NCBI GenBank assembly: GCA_036877525.1
Contig: JAZGTH010000059.1
Coordinates: forward strand, 1,240,001 to 1,304,000
Reading direction: 5' to 3'
DNA length: 64,000 bases
Source of the DNA: Chromobotia macracanthus
Lineage: Eukaryota > Chordata > Actinopteri > Cypriniformes > Botiidae
The translations under genes were made by a program, and so were the position numbers. The notes beneath the pieces were generated by a model. It searched no databases. It was not told the DNA's origin and saw nothing but the letters and a program-made list of their open reading frames with translations. This document shows positions 36,616-49,600 of this stretch, one piece after another (within the stretch, counting starts at the first letter, position 1; every line of letters begins with the position of its first letter).

Positions 36616-39411
36616 CTTGAATTCATTCATACTCGTATGGTGTCCAGTAAGGGACATACAGCCAAAACAACTTCGCTCTTCTGTAGAATATGCACACAGA
36701 GGGTTACACACACTTCGAAGAGGTGCCCATGTAAGTCACACTTTCGTTTAAAAATATTTTAATATTTTGAACATTGACAAAAATCTAAAATAACTAAAAA
36801 GATTAAAAAAAATAAATGTTGCTTACATATTTATACATCCACATCCATGTTCCTCCATGAACTAGTGTTGTGTATATATTATCATTTTGGTAAATGAGTC
36901 ATAAATGAAAGCTATGTCACAATAGTAAGTTAATAAATTCCAACATGTTCAAAGGAGGTGGTATAGGTTTACTTATACTAACTATAATTACTATATAACA
37001 TCCGTTGCATCTTTACATGATTTAAAGAACAATAACATCCTTTCATTTTGCATACTTGCTGGCTGCTGTGCTTGGTAATTGTAGTTGTCTTAAAATCTAG
37101 AGAGCTCCTTACCTACACAGTATTTTTTGGGCATTACATGAGCATCATATGATGCCTCTGACACCCGGTTATGTTACTAGATAGGTAACTCACCAGGTTT
37201 AGAGACACGGTCGGTATCACAGTCCAGCTGTAGCATTCATTGTGATTATCAGCCCCCTTGGTTTGTCTAACAGATGTTTACAAAAAGGAACAAACAGTTC
37301 TCTGTTTGGCAGAGTTTAGACTTCTGAATCCCCTCAACCACATCTGTTGTTGATTCATCTCACCTTTGCATCTGGTTGTATTTGCACATATATTCTATAT
37401 TCAAGACTGTCTCCTACGGCACTGTGTGCTATATCACATGATCAGACCATGATCAAGCAGTGTGTCTATACTGAAAACTCTCTCTATGGTTCTCACTCTG
37501 GGTGTAGTGCGTTAGTGCCTTTGGCATGTATTTCCTGGCCACCCAGCTGGATTGCCTCCTTCTACACTTCTATCAGGAGGAATTTCCTGATGCGCTGATG
37601 ATACTTCTCTTTCTATTCCTTGAGAAAAAGTGGTTTTACTACAACATCTCATTATGTCCCCCACATTCCTTCATTTAAATGTGCTGCTGCAGTCGACAGC
37701 AAAATAAAAAGTTTGTGGTGCTTGGAAGAAGCCACATGTGCTTAAGGTTGACATTTTGTGTGTGTCAGAGTGTGAGATGGATGGAGAAAGAGAGAGAGAG
37801 CAGAGCGGGGTGGGTATGCATGCAGAGACAGAACTGGCAGCACCCCTGCTGTGATAGACTTTGGAAAAATAATATGTGGCTAATCTCAATGTGTGAGTGT
37901 GTGTGGTCCAAGAGTAACATTCTCTCTAACTTTACTGAGGTTCCTTTGTCCTACAACAACATGTCCGTTTATTTATACTTTTAAACAAAGAATATCAAAT
38001 TAAATTTCACTTCAATACAGTGTGGCCAAATAACAAACAAAATACGGCTATGATCAACATTTATATATATTTGGCTTATGCAATTTTAAATGTGTTATGG
38101 AGTGAATCTTATGCATAATGTTAATTGCTCATGTGGATGTTTAGCTGTCAACTGTTGAAAGGCTTTGCACCCATATTAACTGCTTGCTTAAAGGCTGTCT
38201 GTCTTCTGTGCAAATGTCGACCTCTTTCATCGCTCTCCCTAATTACTAATTGTTCATCTCCTCACCACAGATCTATCTGCTTAACCACTCTCATAGATCT
38301 TGTATTAAAAGCCGGACCAAGTTTCCTCTGTTGCCCCACACTGGAGTAATAGAACCAGGGCCTATTGACTGCCCCTGATGTGCTGTGGAGAGAATAGACA
38401 GGGTGGCTGTAAGCAACAGCCCACCTGTGATAATATGTAGATGCAGGGGGCCGTGGCCCACCACGGGCCAGGGCTAGGAGGGCAGGGGCCTGGGAGAGCT
38501 GAACCAGGCCTGGACCTCAGCCTGCATCAATGGCTCCCTGACACGCCAGCATCCTGACACTGACAGACAAGCCTTCCCCTCTGACACTGCAGTCCACTGG
38601 GTCCATGGGGTGCTTGCCACCCAAGTCGAAGGATGAGTGAATCGATGAGAAGATGGATAGGTAGACAGATGGGTTGGCTAGTTAAATGGATGGATAGTTT
38701 AAAGAGTGTCATTGGAAATTCCCACATTTTTTAATTATTTCCCACCCCCTCCTTTTTGGTGTAAATTTCTGTTAAGGAAAAAAACAACGGCTGAGAAGTA
38801 TTGAAGTAAGTAAGTAATGTTTGCTTCTGAAAGGAGAGTCTGCTTTCTATTACAACCATGCTGTATCTGAATAGCCTGCAGCACAAAGTGCAGTAGTCCG
38901 AATGAATGGGGTTGAACTTCGGGTGGGCTATAATAGAGTTGTCTCTTTCACAGCACTGTGGGAATGTTCTCCACTCTCTCCAGAATGTCACAATTCTGTT
39001 CATGGTGACTGTGGCTTCAAATCAAGCACACAGGCCACAGAATTCTCCTATCAGCTGTGTGTCAGAAGCAAATGTGTGACTTGTTTTTGAACAGGCAGGG
39101 AAGCAGCCAGCCGTTTGTGTCTATATGATCGGAAAGGTGGGAGGGGGTTGTCCCTCAGGAGGGATGAATTTCAGCACCTTGTCTCCTTCTGTGTTATAGC
39201 GCTGACAGAACAAGAGTGACGGGGGTGGAGAAAGAGCCTGTGCTCTTTTACTTCCATCTGCTGTATTTGCTTTCCCTCTGTCACACAGTAGAACACGAGT
39301 GAGGTAGAAGATTATGTTGAAGGTCATGAGGAGAGAAGGAGAAGGAAGGTCAGGGAGAAAATAAACTGTGTATAGTAGAATTTTGATCTTTGGAAATCAG
39401 GTATCTCACAC
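36616..39411. other. intergenic, wars2 promoter side
   Basis: Begins the 21-kb gap between the divergent genes wars2 and hao2. No TATA box or CpG island is evident at the wars2 start. A GC-richer block at 38410-38640 and a GATG/GATA-like tract near 38630-38700 are present. No gene recognised. Confidence 0.6.
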
Positions 39412-39545
39412 AGGTGTCCCTTTAGCTCAGTTGGTTAGCAGCACACAGGTTGTGGGTTTGATTCCTTGGGAATACACGTGCTGATAATAAATGGATACCT
39501 TCAATACACTGTGAGTTGGTTTGGATAAAGACATAAATGGAAAAA
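39412..39545 (+). mobile_element. tRNA-derived SINE, degenerate
   Basis: A box TAGCTCAGTTGG (39424-39435) matches the pol III consensus; the B-box-like GGGTTTGATTCC differs by one T for C. It is followed by a tail CACTGTGAGTTGGTTTGGAT at about 39507, then AAAGACATAAATGG, the usual 3' tail of many fish SINEs. No acceptor stem can form, so it is not a tRNA gene. Confidence 0.75.
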
Positions 39546-40425
39546 CACAACTGAACACATCTGATAAGAGAGAGACATTGATTAAAGGCATTTGACATTT
39601 TTGACAAAAAACAGGATAAAACAGGACATATTAAGGTATTAATATTGTTATTGAAGTGGTTCAAACATTGACTGCATTTAAGAAAGTTCAACACATCATA
39701 ATATATTTGGTGAAAATAATAAATAAAACTAGTATCTTTATCTTTTTATCAGTAAAAATTCTTCCGATTGTGTAAGCTTCTGGTGTAAAGCTTCTTTTCA
39801 GAGAATGTATCTTTACTAGAATGTAATTTGTGTGCCATTGATATAACTAAGAATTATTTACCAGTGCTAAGAACAAATGTGTATATTCTGAAATATAAGT
39901 TATTTTAAGTTATATTAGACAAATATTCTCATTAGAAATTGTTTTGCAGTGTGGAAAAAATGGAAATTGCATGCTTTTGATTAGGTGTCACATGCAATAA
40001 ATAAAACAGGACTTAACAAGCTGAATATGCTATTTTTTGCTCTTTACTTTTAACTTTCTAACATTTTCATTGTTATTATTCTAAAGATATGATGGCTGTA
40101 TGATATTAATGGGAGTAATGAGATCCAGCTCTCTGAATCTACAATGATGTGGTGTATCAGAGCACTGATACTGGAAAATTAGACTTTTCTTAATTTGACC
40201 ACAAAAATACTGGCTATAAAAGGATGGACATTATTAATATGATCTCCTTTTTCTCAAGGAAAGAAGCAGTAATTGTTCTTTTAATGGAAATTTCACCCCA
40301 GAATCCTCTCCAAATGCTTTGTAAAAGGACGAGTGTATTCTTCTTTTAAACTCTGTTTTACCTTTATAGACAAAGTGGACTTTCTTTCTTTCTTAATGCC
40401 TCCCCTTTTCCTGTTGTTTTCTTTT

Positions 40426-40452
40426 CTATTCTATTCTATTCTATTCTATTCT
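40426..40452. repeat. (CTATT)n microsatellite
   Basis: About five CTATT units following a CTTT-rich tract. Confidence 0.85.
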
Positions 40453-40583
40453 GGATTTGTATGAACAGCATGAGGCAAAGAATGTCACTGTGATATTTAA
40501 TAAGATTAGAAAGGTGTTTATCCATACACATGATGGTTAAACAAGAAGGATCTACAGCTGTCATTAGGAATGCAGATGTTCTG

Positions 40584-40585
<2 letters not shown>

Positions 40586-40671
<86 letters not shown>
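40586..40671. repeat. compound (GT)n(AG)n microsatellite
   Basis: About 27 GT units run straight into about 15 AG units with no interruption. The minus-strand open frame over it is an artefact of the repeat. Confidence 0.95.
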
Positions 40672-40678
<7 letters not shown>

Positions 40679-43600
40679 TAACATCAGGGGAGGACTGTGA
40701 TTATAACCAGATAAAGCTGCTGGGCTCTTAGTCAGGCTTCCTTAACGCACATCTTTGCAAATGTGCCCACTCACACACACACACTGTTCCACACATTATG
40801 TAGTATGCAGAGCAACATATGTGTACTGTATATGTGCTCTTAGGCCCTGCTGCTGTCAGCACGCCGCTCTTCAGAGTGTGTAATGGGTATCGCTTTACAA
40901 GTGAAGTCACAGGCCTGGAACCTCCTCCTTCTGTAGCAAACCCTGTAATTTCACTTTGCATCTTATTTCAGCGTAATCTCTTCACATTCTCCACAGGAAA
41001 CACAAAGCTGCTCTTGTTAAGCAGAGGAAAGATCTGAGGAGAACCAGACCCATCTGATATCTTACAGAAGAGAATGTAGAGATATTTAAAGGGAACAGTT
41101 GGGTCTACAGTAGGAAGGTTTTAAGAGTTGATAGTGCATACATGTATTAACCCATAATTAATGAAACATTAGATACTCTCCATATTATAGTGGTAAATGT
41201 ACACTGGTAGTTCAATTCAAGATCACACAATAGTCATTTTATTTGCAACTAAGCTACTGTCATTCAAAACATACCTGGACATGTACGACAGAATGCTAGA
41301 ATCACAAAGTCACTGAGTCCAGAACAGTAAAGTCAGTCTTAAATGGGTTGGTACTGTCACACACACTGGTCCTAGTCAGAAGGAAAATGAGGTCCATGTT
41401 GTCTTAATAAGCTACTATTTTCTGTTTGTAGAATGTCATTCTACTAGCTTGACTCTCATGAAAATTGTTTCGGTGATGCACACAGGCAGCAACAAAAACT
41501 GGTTTGAGCATTTGCATGTAATTAGAAACTTAATTAAAGTGTACAATCCGTGGCTTTGAGAAAAAACAGGATCTGTTGGCTGGTTTACGGCCTGTTGGTT
41601 TACAGCTGTTTTCCTGAATAATTAAGTGGGACAAAGACTAGCCGTGTACCCACTACAGCTGGAATCTCTTATTATTTCCTAAATATGGATGTCCAAAGAT
41701 TAACGCTAATTTAAAAGGAAACCATAAACATTTCACATGAATAAGTGATCAAGCGTTTGAAGGGCAAGTTGACAAATTGAGTACATACAGGGCAAATATT
41801 TAAAACAGAGCAGCACAAACTGCTGTTAAATGTTTTAAGCTTTCATACATTATTTAAACTGAAGAGAATCAATGTCAAAATCATTTGAAATTATTTAAAA
41901 ATACTCTGTATAACTTAGTTCATATAGAAGATGTGAATATTAATATCCTGTAATTATTTATGTTAAAATTGTATATAAGATCTTAACATCTCAAGAATTA
42001 AAATAAAATATAAAAACTTTGTTCTTTAATTTCAGCAACATGTATCTGTATTGGTAAACATAAATTAAGCAAAAACCTATATTAGGCACATATAGAAGCA
42101 TATTCATATTTTGCAAATGAATGTTTATGATATACCTAATTCTTGTACTGTATAATATATCTATTATATATCTTTTAGATAAAAACACAACAAAAACAAC
42201 AATAAACCACAACCATATAATATAAATAATTTAAACTATGAATTAACAGAATAAGTCTGCAAATTACAGATTGCAGAGTACAAAGACCTGCAGTGTGCTA
42301 GTCAACAGGCTTTCTGAGGTTGGCAACATTTAATGTCATAAAAATGAAAACATAAAACTTGAAACATAAAAATGTACATTTAAAAAATTTACATTCATTT
42401 ACATTTACAAACAACTATTTTATATTACAGGCAGATTTTACAGATGGTTTTAAATTTTATTTAAAGATCATGGCAGCTTGTACCCAAATGCTGATTTATG
42501 ACAGATCAGGCCATACATAGAAAATATATTTCAGGACCGTGTAACTTTTTTCCAACATTAATGAAATTGCTCTAATGTAAGGGCAATATTTCTGTACTGA
42601 TTTCCACATTAATGAAATCACTGTATATTCTATATTCCACTGCTTTTTTCTCATATTAAATAAGTGTTTTGATTAAATAAGAGTGGGCTTAGCAGCATAC
42701 CTGTATATAATGGTCAAAGCTCAAAATTACTCAATAAAACAAGAATTTGCTTTGGAAGGTTCAATCCAGTTTAGGTTTACAGAGTTTATTACTAAGGCTA
42801 ACAGAGTGACTATTGCTATATTGGAATGTTGGATATAAATATTAAAATATTATTAACACATGACCAGCATGTGCTGTTCAAAACAAATTCATTTTATTAT
42901 TAATATCATTGACTGTAATTATTTACTATATAACTTCTTATATAATTTAATACATGTATTTTAATAATGTATTTATTAATAATAAATGTTAAATTAATAT
43001 TGACCTTTAAAGATACACTTTGTACTTATCATCTAAACTAATTTATTCCTAAACTTAGGAGCCTATTCCATAAATACACAAAATAAAATAAGAAAGCCTA
43101 AGAAAATAATATTATATACAAGTGTTGCAATACCTCAACTAAAACGTGGCCTTAGGTATGACCATGGACGCGTAAAACATAAACAGCATACAGTGTCGTA
43201 ATGTTGTAAAATTAATCTTGAGTAGGAGGTTGACTTGGACAGGTCTGTTACCCAGGTGAACGAACAGATACCACTACTGTCAGAAAGACAAAAGCAAAGC
43301 AACGCTGAAAAGGTGAATGCAATTTGTTAACACCTTTAGAAATTAATAGAGATTATTACCAAAGCTCATTCCAGGGGTTCGCGCACTTTATAGGCAATTT
43401 AAAATTGCAGTTTTTGAGGACATTTATCTGAGCATTAAGGGAAAAAGTAATACCTTACAAAACATTAAAACGGGGTCTATACTAGCCTGAACAAACACGT
43501 TTACCTGTTTACCACCATACAAATAAATAAATAAAAAATAAAATAAAAAAGGGCTGGACGGGGCATCCCTCCACACCATCACAGCGCAAAGGTCGTGGGT

Positions 43601-46600
43601 CAGTTCTGTGAGCATAGGTTACCCTCTAGTGGACAGACACTAAAGTGGCTCAAATAAAGTTGAATCGACGATTGAATACTTAAAACAGAGCAAACACAAA
43701 TGAACTATTAGAATCAGAGAGTAAGCTAACAAACCATAAGAGTAGTTTGCTGAGAGGGATGGGACGTAATGAAGCACATTTTGACCGCATGGGTGAATGA
43801 GTCGGCAGCGCACTGTGCTAATGGAAATGATAGACATGATTAGCCTTTAATGTCCGCTGAATGAGGGGATCGGATATCATAGGCAAAGCAAAGACAGCAG
43901 AGAAGGTGCATTTATAGGGCACAACATCTGTGCATCAGCATCCTAATGAAAACGATCTTCATTCCTGAGCAATCAGGGCCCGCAAGGCAAAAAAACTGCC
44001 TGCGCTCAAAATGTGCGCAAAAAGTGGCCAGCGTTGCCGTGGACACCAAATACTTAGCATGTAAATAATGTGATCTATCGGTGCCATCTGGAAAACATTG
44101 AACCCGGGTGCCGTAACTGCTCCTCTACCGATATGTGGGGTGATCCATTACCATATTTATTTGTACTGCTAAACCCTAGTCCGTGAATGGGATTATGTAG
44201 TGGCGGATTGAGAGTATATCCTAAACAAACACATCTATTAAAGCTGGATTTGGAGTATATCCTGAACAATAATGGATTTACAAGGCAAGACTTTCCCCCA
44301 TTTTTTCACGAGCTTTCCATTTTTTCAGAAATTGAATCCAGACTTTTGGGGTGCGCATTTCTCTATAAGAGCGCACTGAGGGGTGGGATCTGGCCAAAGT
44401 ATTTATCATTTTTGAAAAATCTGGTTTGAAGGGGGAGCGGCGAGCCAGAAAAAAATGGACAGGGAAGAGACTACTCCATCAAACTCACAGTCTTGAAAGA
44501 GAGAGAATCTTGTGTGACTTGCTTGTTGCACAAACATGAGGTTAAACTTTCGTTATTGTTGTGTTGCGCCTAAATGCAACATCAATCTCCCACATCTAAC
44601 TCACTTCCTACACTTGCCTGAACTCTGTCTGCAGTGTTAAGTTTATAAAAACATAAAACCAGCTTTGTGTTACATCCAGTCATATAACTTGTTAAAGCAG
44701 GCGGTACATGTGTTGGAGTAATAATTGGCCCACAGACTGACAGCAGCCTTGAGACTGAGTTCACTTTATCTACTGAGTACCTCAAATTGTTTTTCCATTT
44801 ACATTCTGAAACTCTCTTCTTTTCAGCGTCTCAAAAATAATAGATTCTCCATCTCTGCCCTCTTCATGCAGATAAGCCTAATGTACCCGTGTACATGCAG
44901 GCACTGTCAACAGTGGTGACTGTGGCTTTACGATGTTGCTTTACAATAAGCTTGAAACACGTTTTAGTATTGACAATCATTACCTCTGTACAGAAACAAT
45001 GGAAGTCAGTGGAACGTACCCACCATGATAGGAAAACAAACGTATGTGTGAGATTAGTGACAGTATCAATTGTTTTAGGAATATGAATATGAAAGCATTC
45101 AAATGTTTTATGTTAAGTGGACAGGCTGATATGAGTCCATATTTATTCCATATTAAAGTTTTCCTGCTTATGCAAGGAGAAAAGTAGTCTCTTGCATGGC
45201 TCTGTGGGATCAAATCAAACCGCTGCCTCCATGGCTAACTTCCCTGATGTCCAACAGCTGCTGAGAAGTGTCTGTCATATTACATAGTCACTTCCCGTTT
45301 AGCAAGAAACATTTTGCTGGGGTTTAGTGGATTTTTACTATGCTTCAGTGCTTGAATCTGAATTGCTCAAACAACACTTTGGCAGAGAATTAAATTACAT
45401 CAGTCTTTTCCTACTTAATATGCAAATACAAACTACAAATGGACTTTCTACTGATTTGACAAAGTGGAAGACATGATTGACTCTTCAGTACACATATATC
45501 TGAGCCAATGGGTGATCAGAAATTCACAGTCCAGTGATCCCACAGACATGCTGACACACAACAGAGATTGTTGAGGAGAGATAAGGGAATGATGAATGAT
45601 TGAAGACAGGATACAGCTGCTCTTTCTCAGCTAGAGTGTAAGTGCATAGATGATCATTAAAACAAACATCTTTCTGTTGACAGCACAAAGGCAAAATTGA
45701 TCATCAGATTTATGAAAGATAATCAGTTTTGTTTGAGGTGATAATCAGTAAGTTAACTAGATGTCCATGATGGGAATAGTCTGTTTGGTTTTCTGAGTTA
45801 TGTCTGTGAAATAGCCTGTACTTTTAAACTGACAGAAATTCTAATCACATAGCTACTGCAAATTTTCAGATATTTTTTCTGGCATTTTCTCTACCAAACT
45901 GTTGTTATAGAGGCTGCAGTCTCACAAAGCTGAGACTGCCCGGGGCTGGGCCACCTCCCCTGGAGCACCCAAAGTGTGAGATGCCAAGTCCAATCTTACA
46001 GATTTCCCTTCATGACTTTCTGAGTATCTCCCCTGTGGCCAGTAGACAGTAAGAAACATGGAGATGTCATGCTGCTGTTCCTTCTTGTCTTAAGTTACAT
46101 GCTGACCTGTTCATTTGACAGCCTTTTGTAAAGCCATAGGGTAGATGGTTGAGAAAATTTTATTTATTATATCCATGCCATAGAATGAATGTGCAAACAC
46201 ATCTGGGGTTTCAAGCAGATATGAAAACTGATTTGAAATTTTATTAAATGTTTTGGATATGTTTAAAACTCTTCCCCTATTCTAGCTAAATATACAGGGA
46301 CAATATATAATGGATAATATATATTACAGTATAAGATGGGGAGAATTCAGAACAACAAAAGAGTAATTGTTTTTGTGATTTTGCAAATGTTTGTCAAAAA
46401 TATAATACCCTTCACCTTTAAATTAAATTTAATCTGAACTATAATATGACTTTAATATGTTGCTATGCCTTGAAAAAATAGTAAATTGATCTCAACCCCT
46501 GCACACATTTCTGACAGGCTGCTGTCCATTTACTTCATAGCACCTTTTGCTCTGCTCAATCTGCCACACAGATGTAGAACTGAGTCATAGTCACTGTTCT

Positions 46601-49600
46601 CATTTTTTATCTTAAGACCCTAAAACAGATAAAAGGAGCATTTGACTTTAACTGTCCAGTGTGATGGGTTTATGAGGTTTTCCATAAAGCCTTCAGGCAG
46701 AGGTCGAGAAGATGGGCAGTAATGAAGTTATCACCTCTGAAGGCTCACTGATCTTCTGAACTGATCTACTCAACTTATCTTCTCATCTCTAGAGCTACCT
46801 AGTGATAATGAACATTTAGAAAAGATAAAAAAAGATTATGAGGTTATTGAAGCTGACTTAAAAGGGCTTCATCCATCATGTTTCATTCTGTAAATTGTCT
46901 CACAGACAAATTCACTAACCAGTTTTCAGATTTGTGTATTTTAGCACAAAACCCTGTGTTTTAGTATGCTTTCACAAACTGGTTTAATCAGGTGCTAAAT
47001 GCACTAAAATAGCACTGTGCTACATTTTTTAAGTTAAATAAATTTGTCAATTGCCTCATTTACAAAAATCAACTTAGACAAAAATGTCAGTGTCGATATT
47101 GCTCATTATGACTTCAATATGAGTCTGTGAGCATTCCCTTCTCCTGTTCTGACATTTAAGTTAGAAGTCTATCAGAGGTCCTGAGTCCCAGCAGGACAAA
47201 CCTGACTCTCAGAAACATCAGCATCCCAGCAACTCTAACATGTGTGCAGATCTGTCAGCCAGTTGGCTTTCTTCTTAAATATGCATACCACATTTACCTC
47301 AGATTACCCAACATGTTCTAACATGGAACGGATGGGAAAATGCTGGACATTGGAGAGAGATCCAACCTTGAAAAAGATGCTCAGATCACCATGGATTTCC
47401 AATCTGGTTTATGCTGGTTTGGTACAGTTTAAACTGGGGGACCAACACATTGAAAGCCATTTATGTGAACTTTCTGATTAAGTTGGTAGACCAAGAGAGG
47501 CCTGCTGGTTAATCTAGTTAAGAAGCCTCATAGGGACACCAGCAGCCCATGCTGCAACCTACACCAATATCAGGTTGGAGCAAAGTAGAGTTGAAGGTTC
47601 CAGGAACATGAGTATGTGTGGTAAAGAGGAGCAAAGCAGAGCTTCTCTAAGGCCAGTTCCTTCCTCTCATAAATACCACATCGATGAATAATAGCCCTCC
47701 CTCTGCATCGTGGGCACTCACTCAGCTCACAGGTCTGGACAACATATGAAAGCAGCACTCACAGGCTACAGCAGCGGCTGAAATCTCCTCTCCTTTCACT
47801 CATCAAGCAGATCATCTGGTGTGCAGTGGTCACACGGAGAGCTGTTGTGTACATAGACACATAAAGTGCATAACCATCTGTAGAGGATCACACACACACA
47901 CAAATATATACATAAACAGGAACTGCTGTATCATTCTTTCCTATTAAATGTGTGGGTCAAGCAATTAAGGAATAATTTACAAAGCTTTGTAGTGGAGAAT
48001 TCCATTCTGAATTCTAGAATTAAACAATAAGACATTTTAATGGGAAGTGTGCTGTGTCTAATCTGGTTCTACTGAATCTACACTGATTACATAACCTGAG
48101 AGTTCCTACAGACAGAAGCTGAGGTTCGCTGGCTTTATTTCCCATAAGGCATTACCACAACCCAATGTATCTTGGTGCTGCCTAAGAGGGGCTACTAAAA
48201 TTCCTTTGGACTGGACATCCCTGACCATAAACAGCTCATCAGAGGATAAAAGGCTTTGTATGAGAGCACAGTATGTGCGTGCGTGTCTTTGCGCTTCAGT
48301 TTTTGTCTCAATCAGCTCTCCCTTACCTCGTGGGATGGGATGAGGGAGAGCAGTTGTAGGAAGCTGGCGAGTGAGCTGAGCTTTGAAAGTGAAACCCAAG
48401 AACTGCAGATCATAAGAGCCAGGAAAACTGATATTCTTCTCGTTAAGGACCTTGCAAGTTTTAGTCTTTGTAGTGGAGACTTCAGCTTATAACAGGAAAC
48501 AGGTCTATAGAAACCTGCTTGTACAACAGGAATAATAGCAGGAAGTGTACATTCACACAAAAGCACACAGGGAACATGGCATGCGTTGTACTGTTCTCTT
48601 CCATTCTTGAATAATCAGATCGCCCAATAGTGCCTGTGCATGTCCTCATATCCTGCTGTGTGTTTTGAAAATGGCATCAGTGGGGCTTCAAACAACAGGA
48701 AGCTAGCAAAGAATCTGTAGGAAATTCTTCTGGCCCTACAGTTCCTTTCATATCATACTGAAAAGAAGGAACAAATGAAAGCACGAAAGGGTTTTGCGTT
48801 CTGCTCTGATTACAGTAATAACTGCCACGTTTACGGCAGAATCTTTGTTGAATGAATAGAGCTAAAAGTGAGAAAAAACATTTTCTATCACACACTCTCA
48901 TAGAACGGCCACATGAAACCCCCCTCATAGAGGAGGTCCGTACAAAAATGTTGTTTTCCCCATCAACGTGGCACTCTCTCGTACCCATCTTTTCCTTTGG
49001 CTCAACTTTTATACCCGAGAAGTTATTGATCAGGAGATTTAATGGAGTTCTCAGTTGTTTTTAATAAAGTATCATTTTTCTCTGAGATGTGTTCTTTTAA
49101 TTTCTGTAAGAATAACAATTAAGAATAACAGTTAATAAGAATAACAGGCACAGAGAATTCTGTTGTCATGCAGTTTCAGTAAAAAGAGCAAGTAACATGA
49201 GGTCTTAGGAGAATTTAATGAGAAATGTTTGAGTTCATTTAAATATCTGACTTCTGATTGTAGAGTTCAATCTGAGCTCAGTTTGAGATATTGTTGAGAT
49301 CTCTTCCTGAACTCAAAAGAAGACACGAGATGATTGGGCCTTTGTATAGGAGAAACGTCTAAAAGGCAGTGGACTTCTCCATTTCCTATCAGTTTAATCC
49401 TATAGATGTGTCATCTTATAGATGAAATGTTATTTTCCTTCCTGAAGGAAAGCTGTCTTATTCATCTTTTTCGCATTCCTGTTCCTCTCTTTTTAAATAT
49501 GTTTGTCAATTATTATGAACGATATTAAGCATTTACATAGTGTGCATATGTGACTAAAGATGTTTTACAAAAATGGCATTAAAATGGCTTGTTGTATAAA

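Noticed and set aside
39424..39495. tRNA gene on the plus strand
   Set aside because: A and B boxes are present but no acceptor or anticodon stem forms, and a SINE tail follows; it is a SINE.
40436..40684. Open frame with a run of alternating Thr-His and Ser-Leu
   Set aside because: Artefact of the compound GT/AG microsatellite.
43622..43634. CTCF-like CTCTAGTGGAC
   Set aside because: Too many mismatches to the consensus, unlike the site at 58182.
47390..47480. CTGGTTT-rich stretch resembling a fish dispersed repeat
   Set aside because: Only loosely similar and without clear ends; not enough to call.
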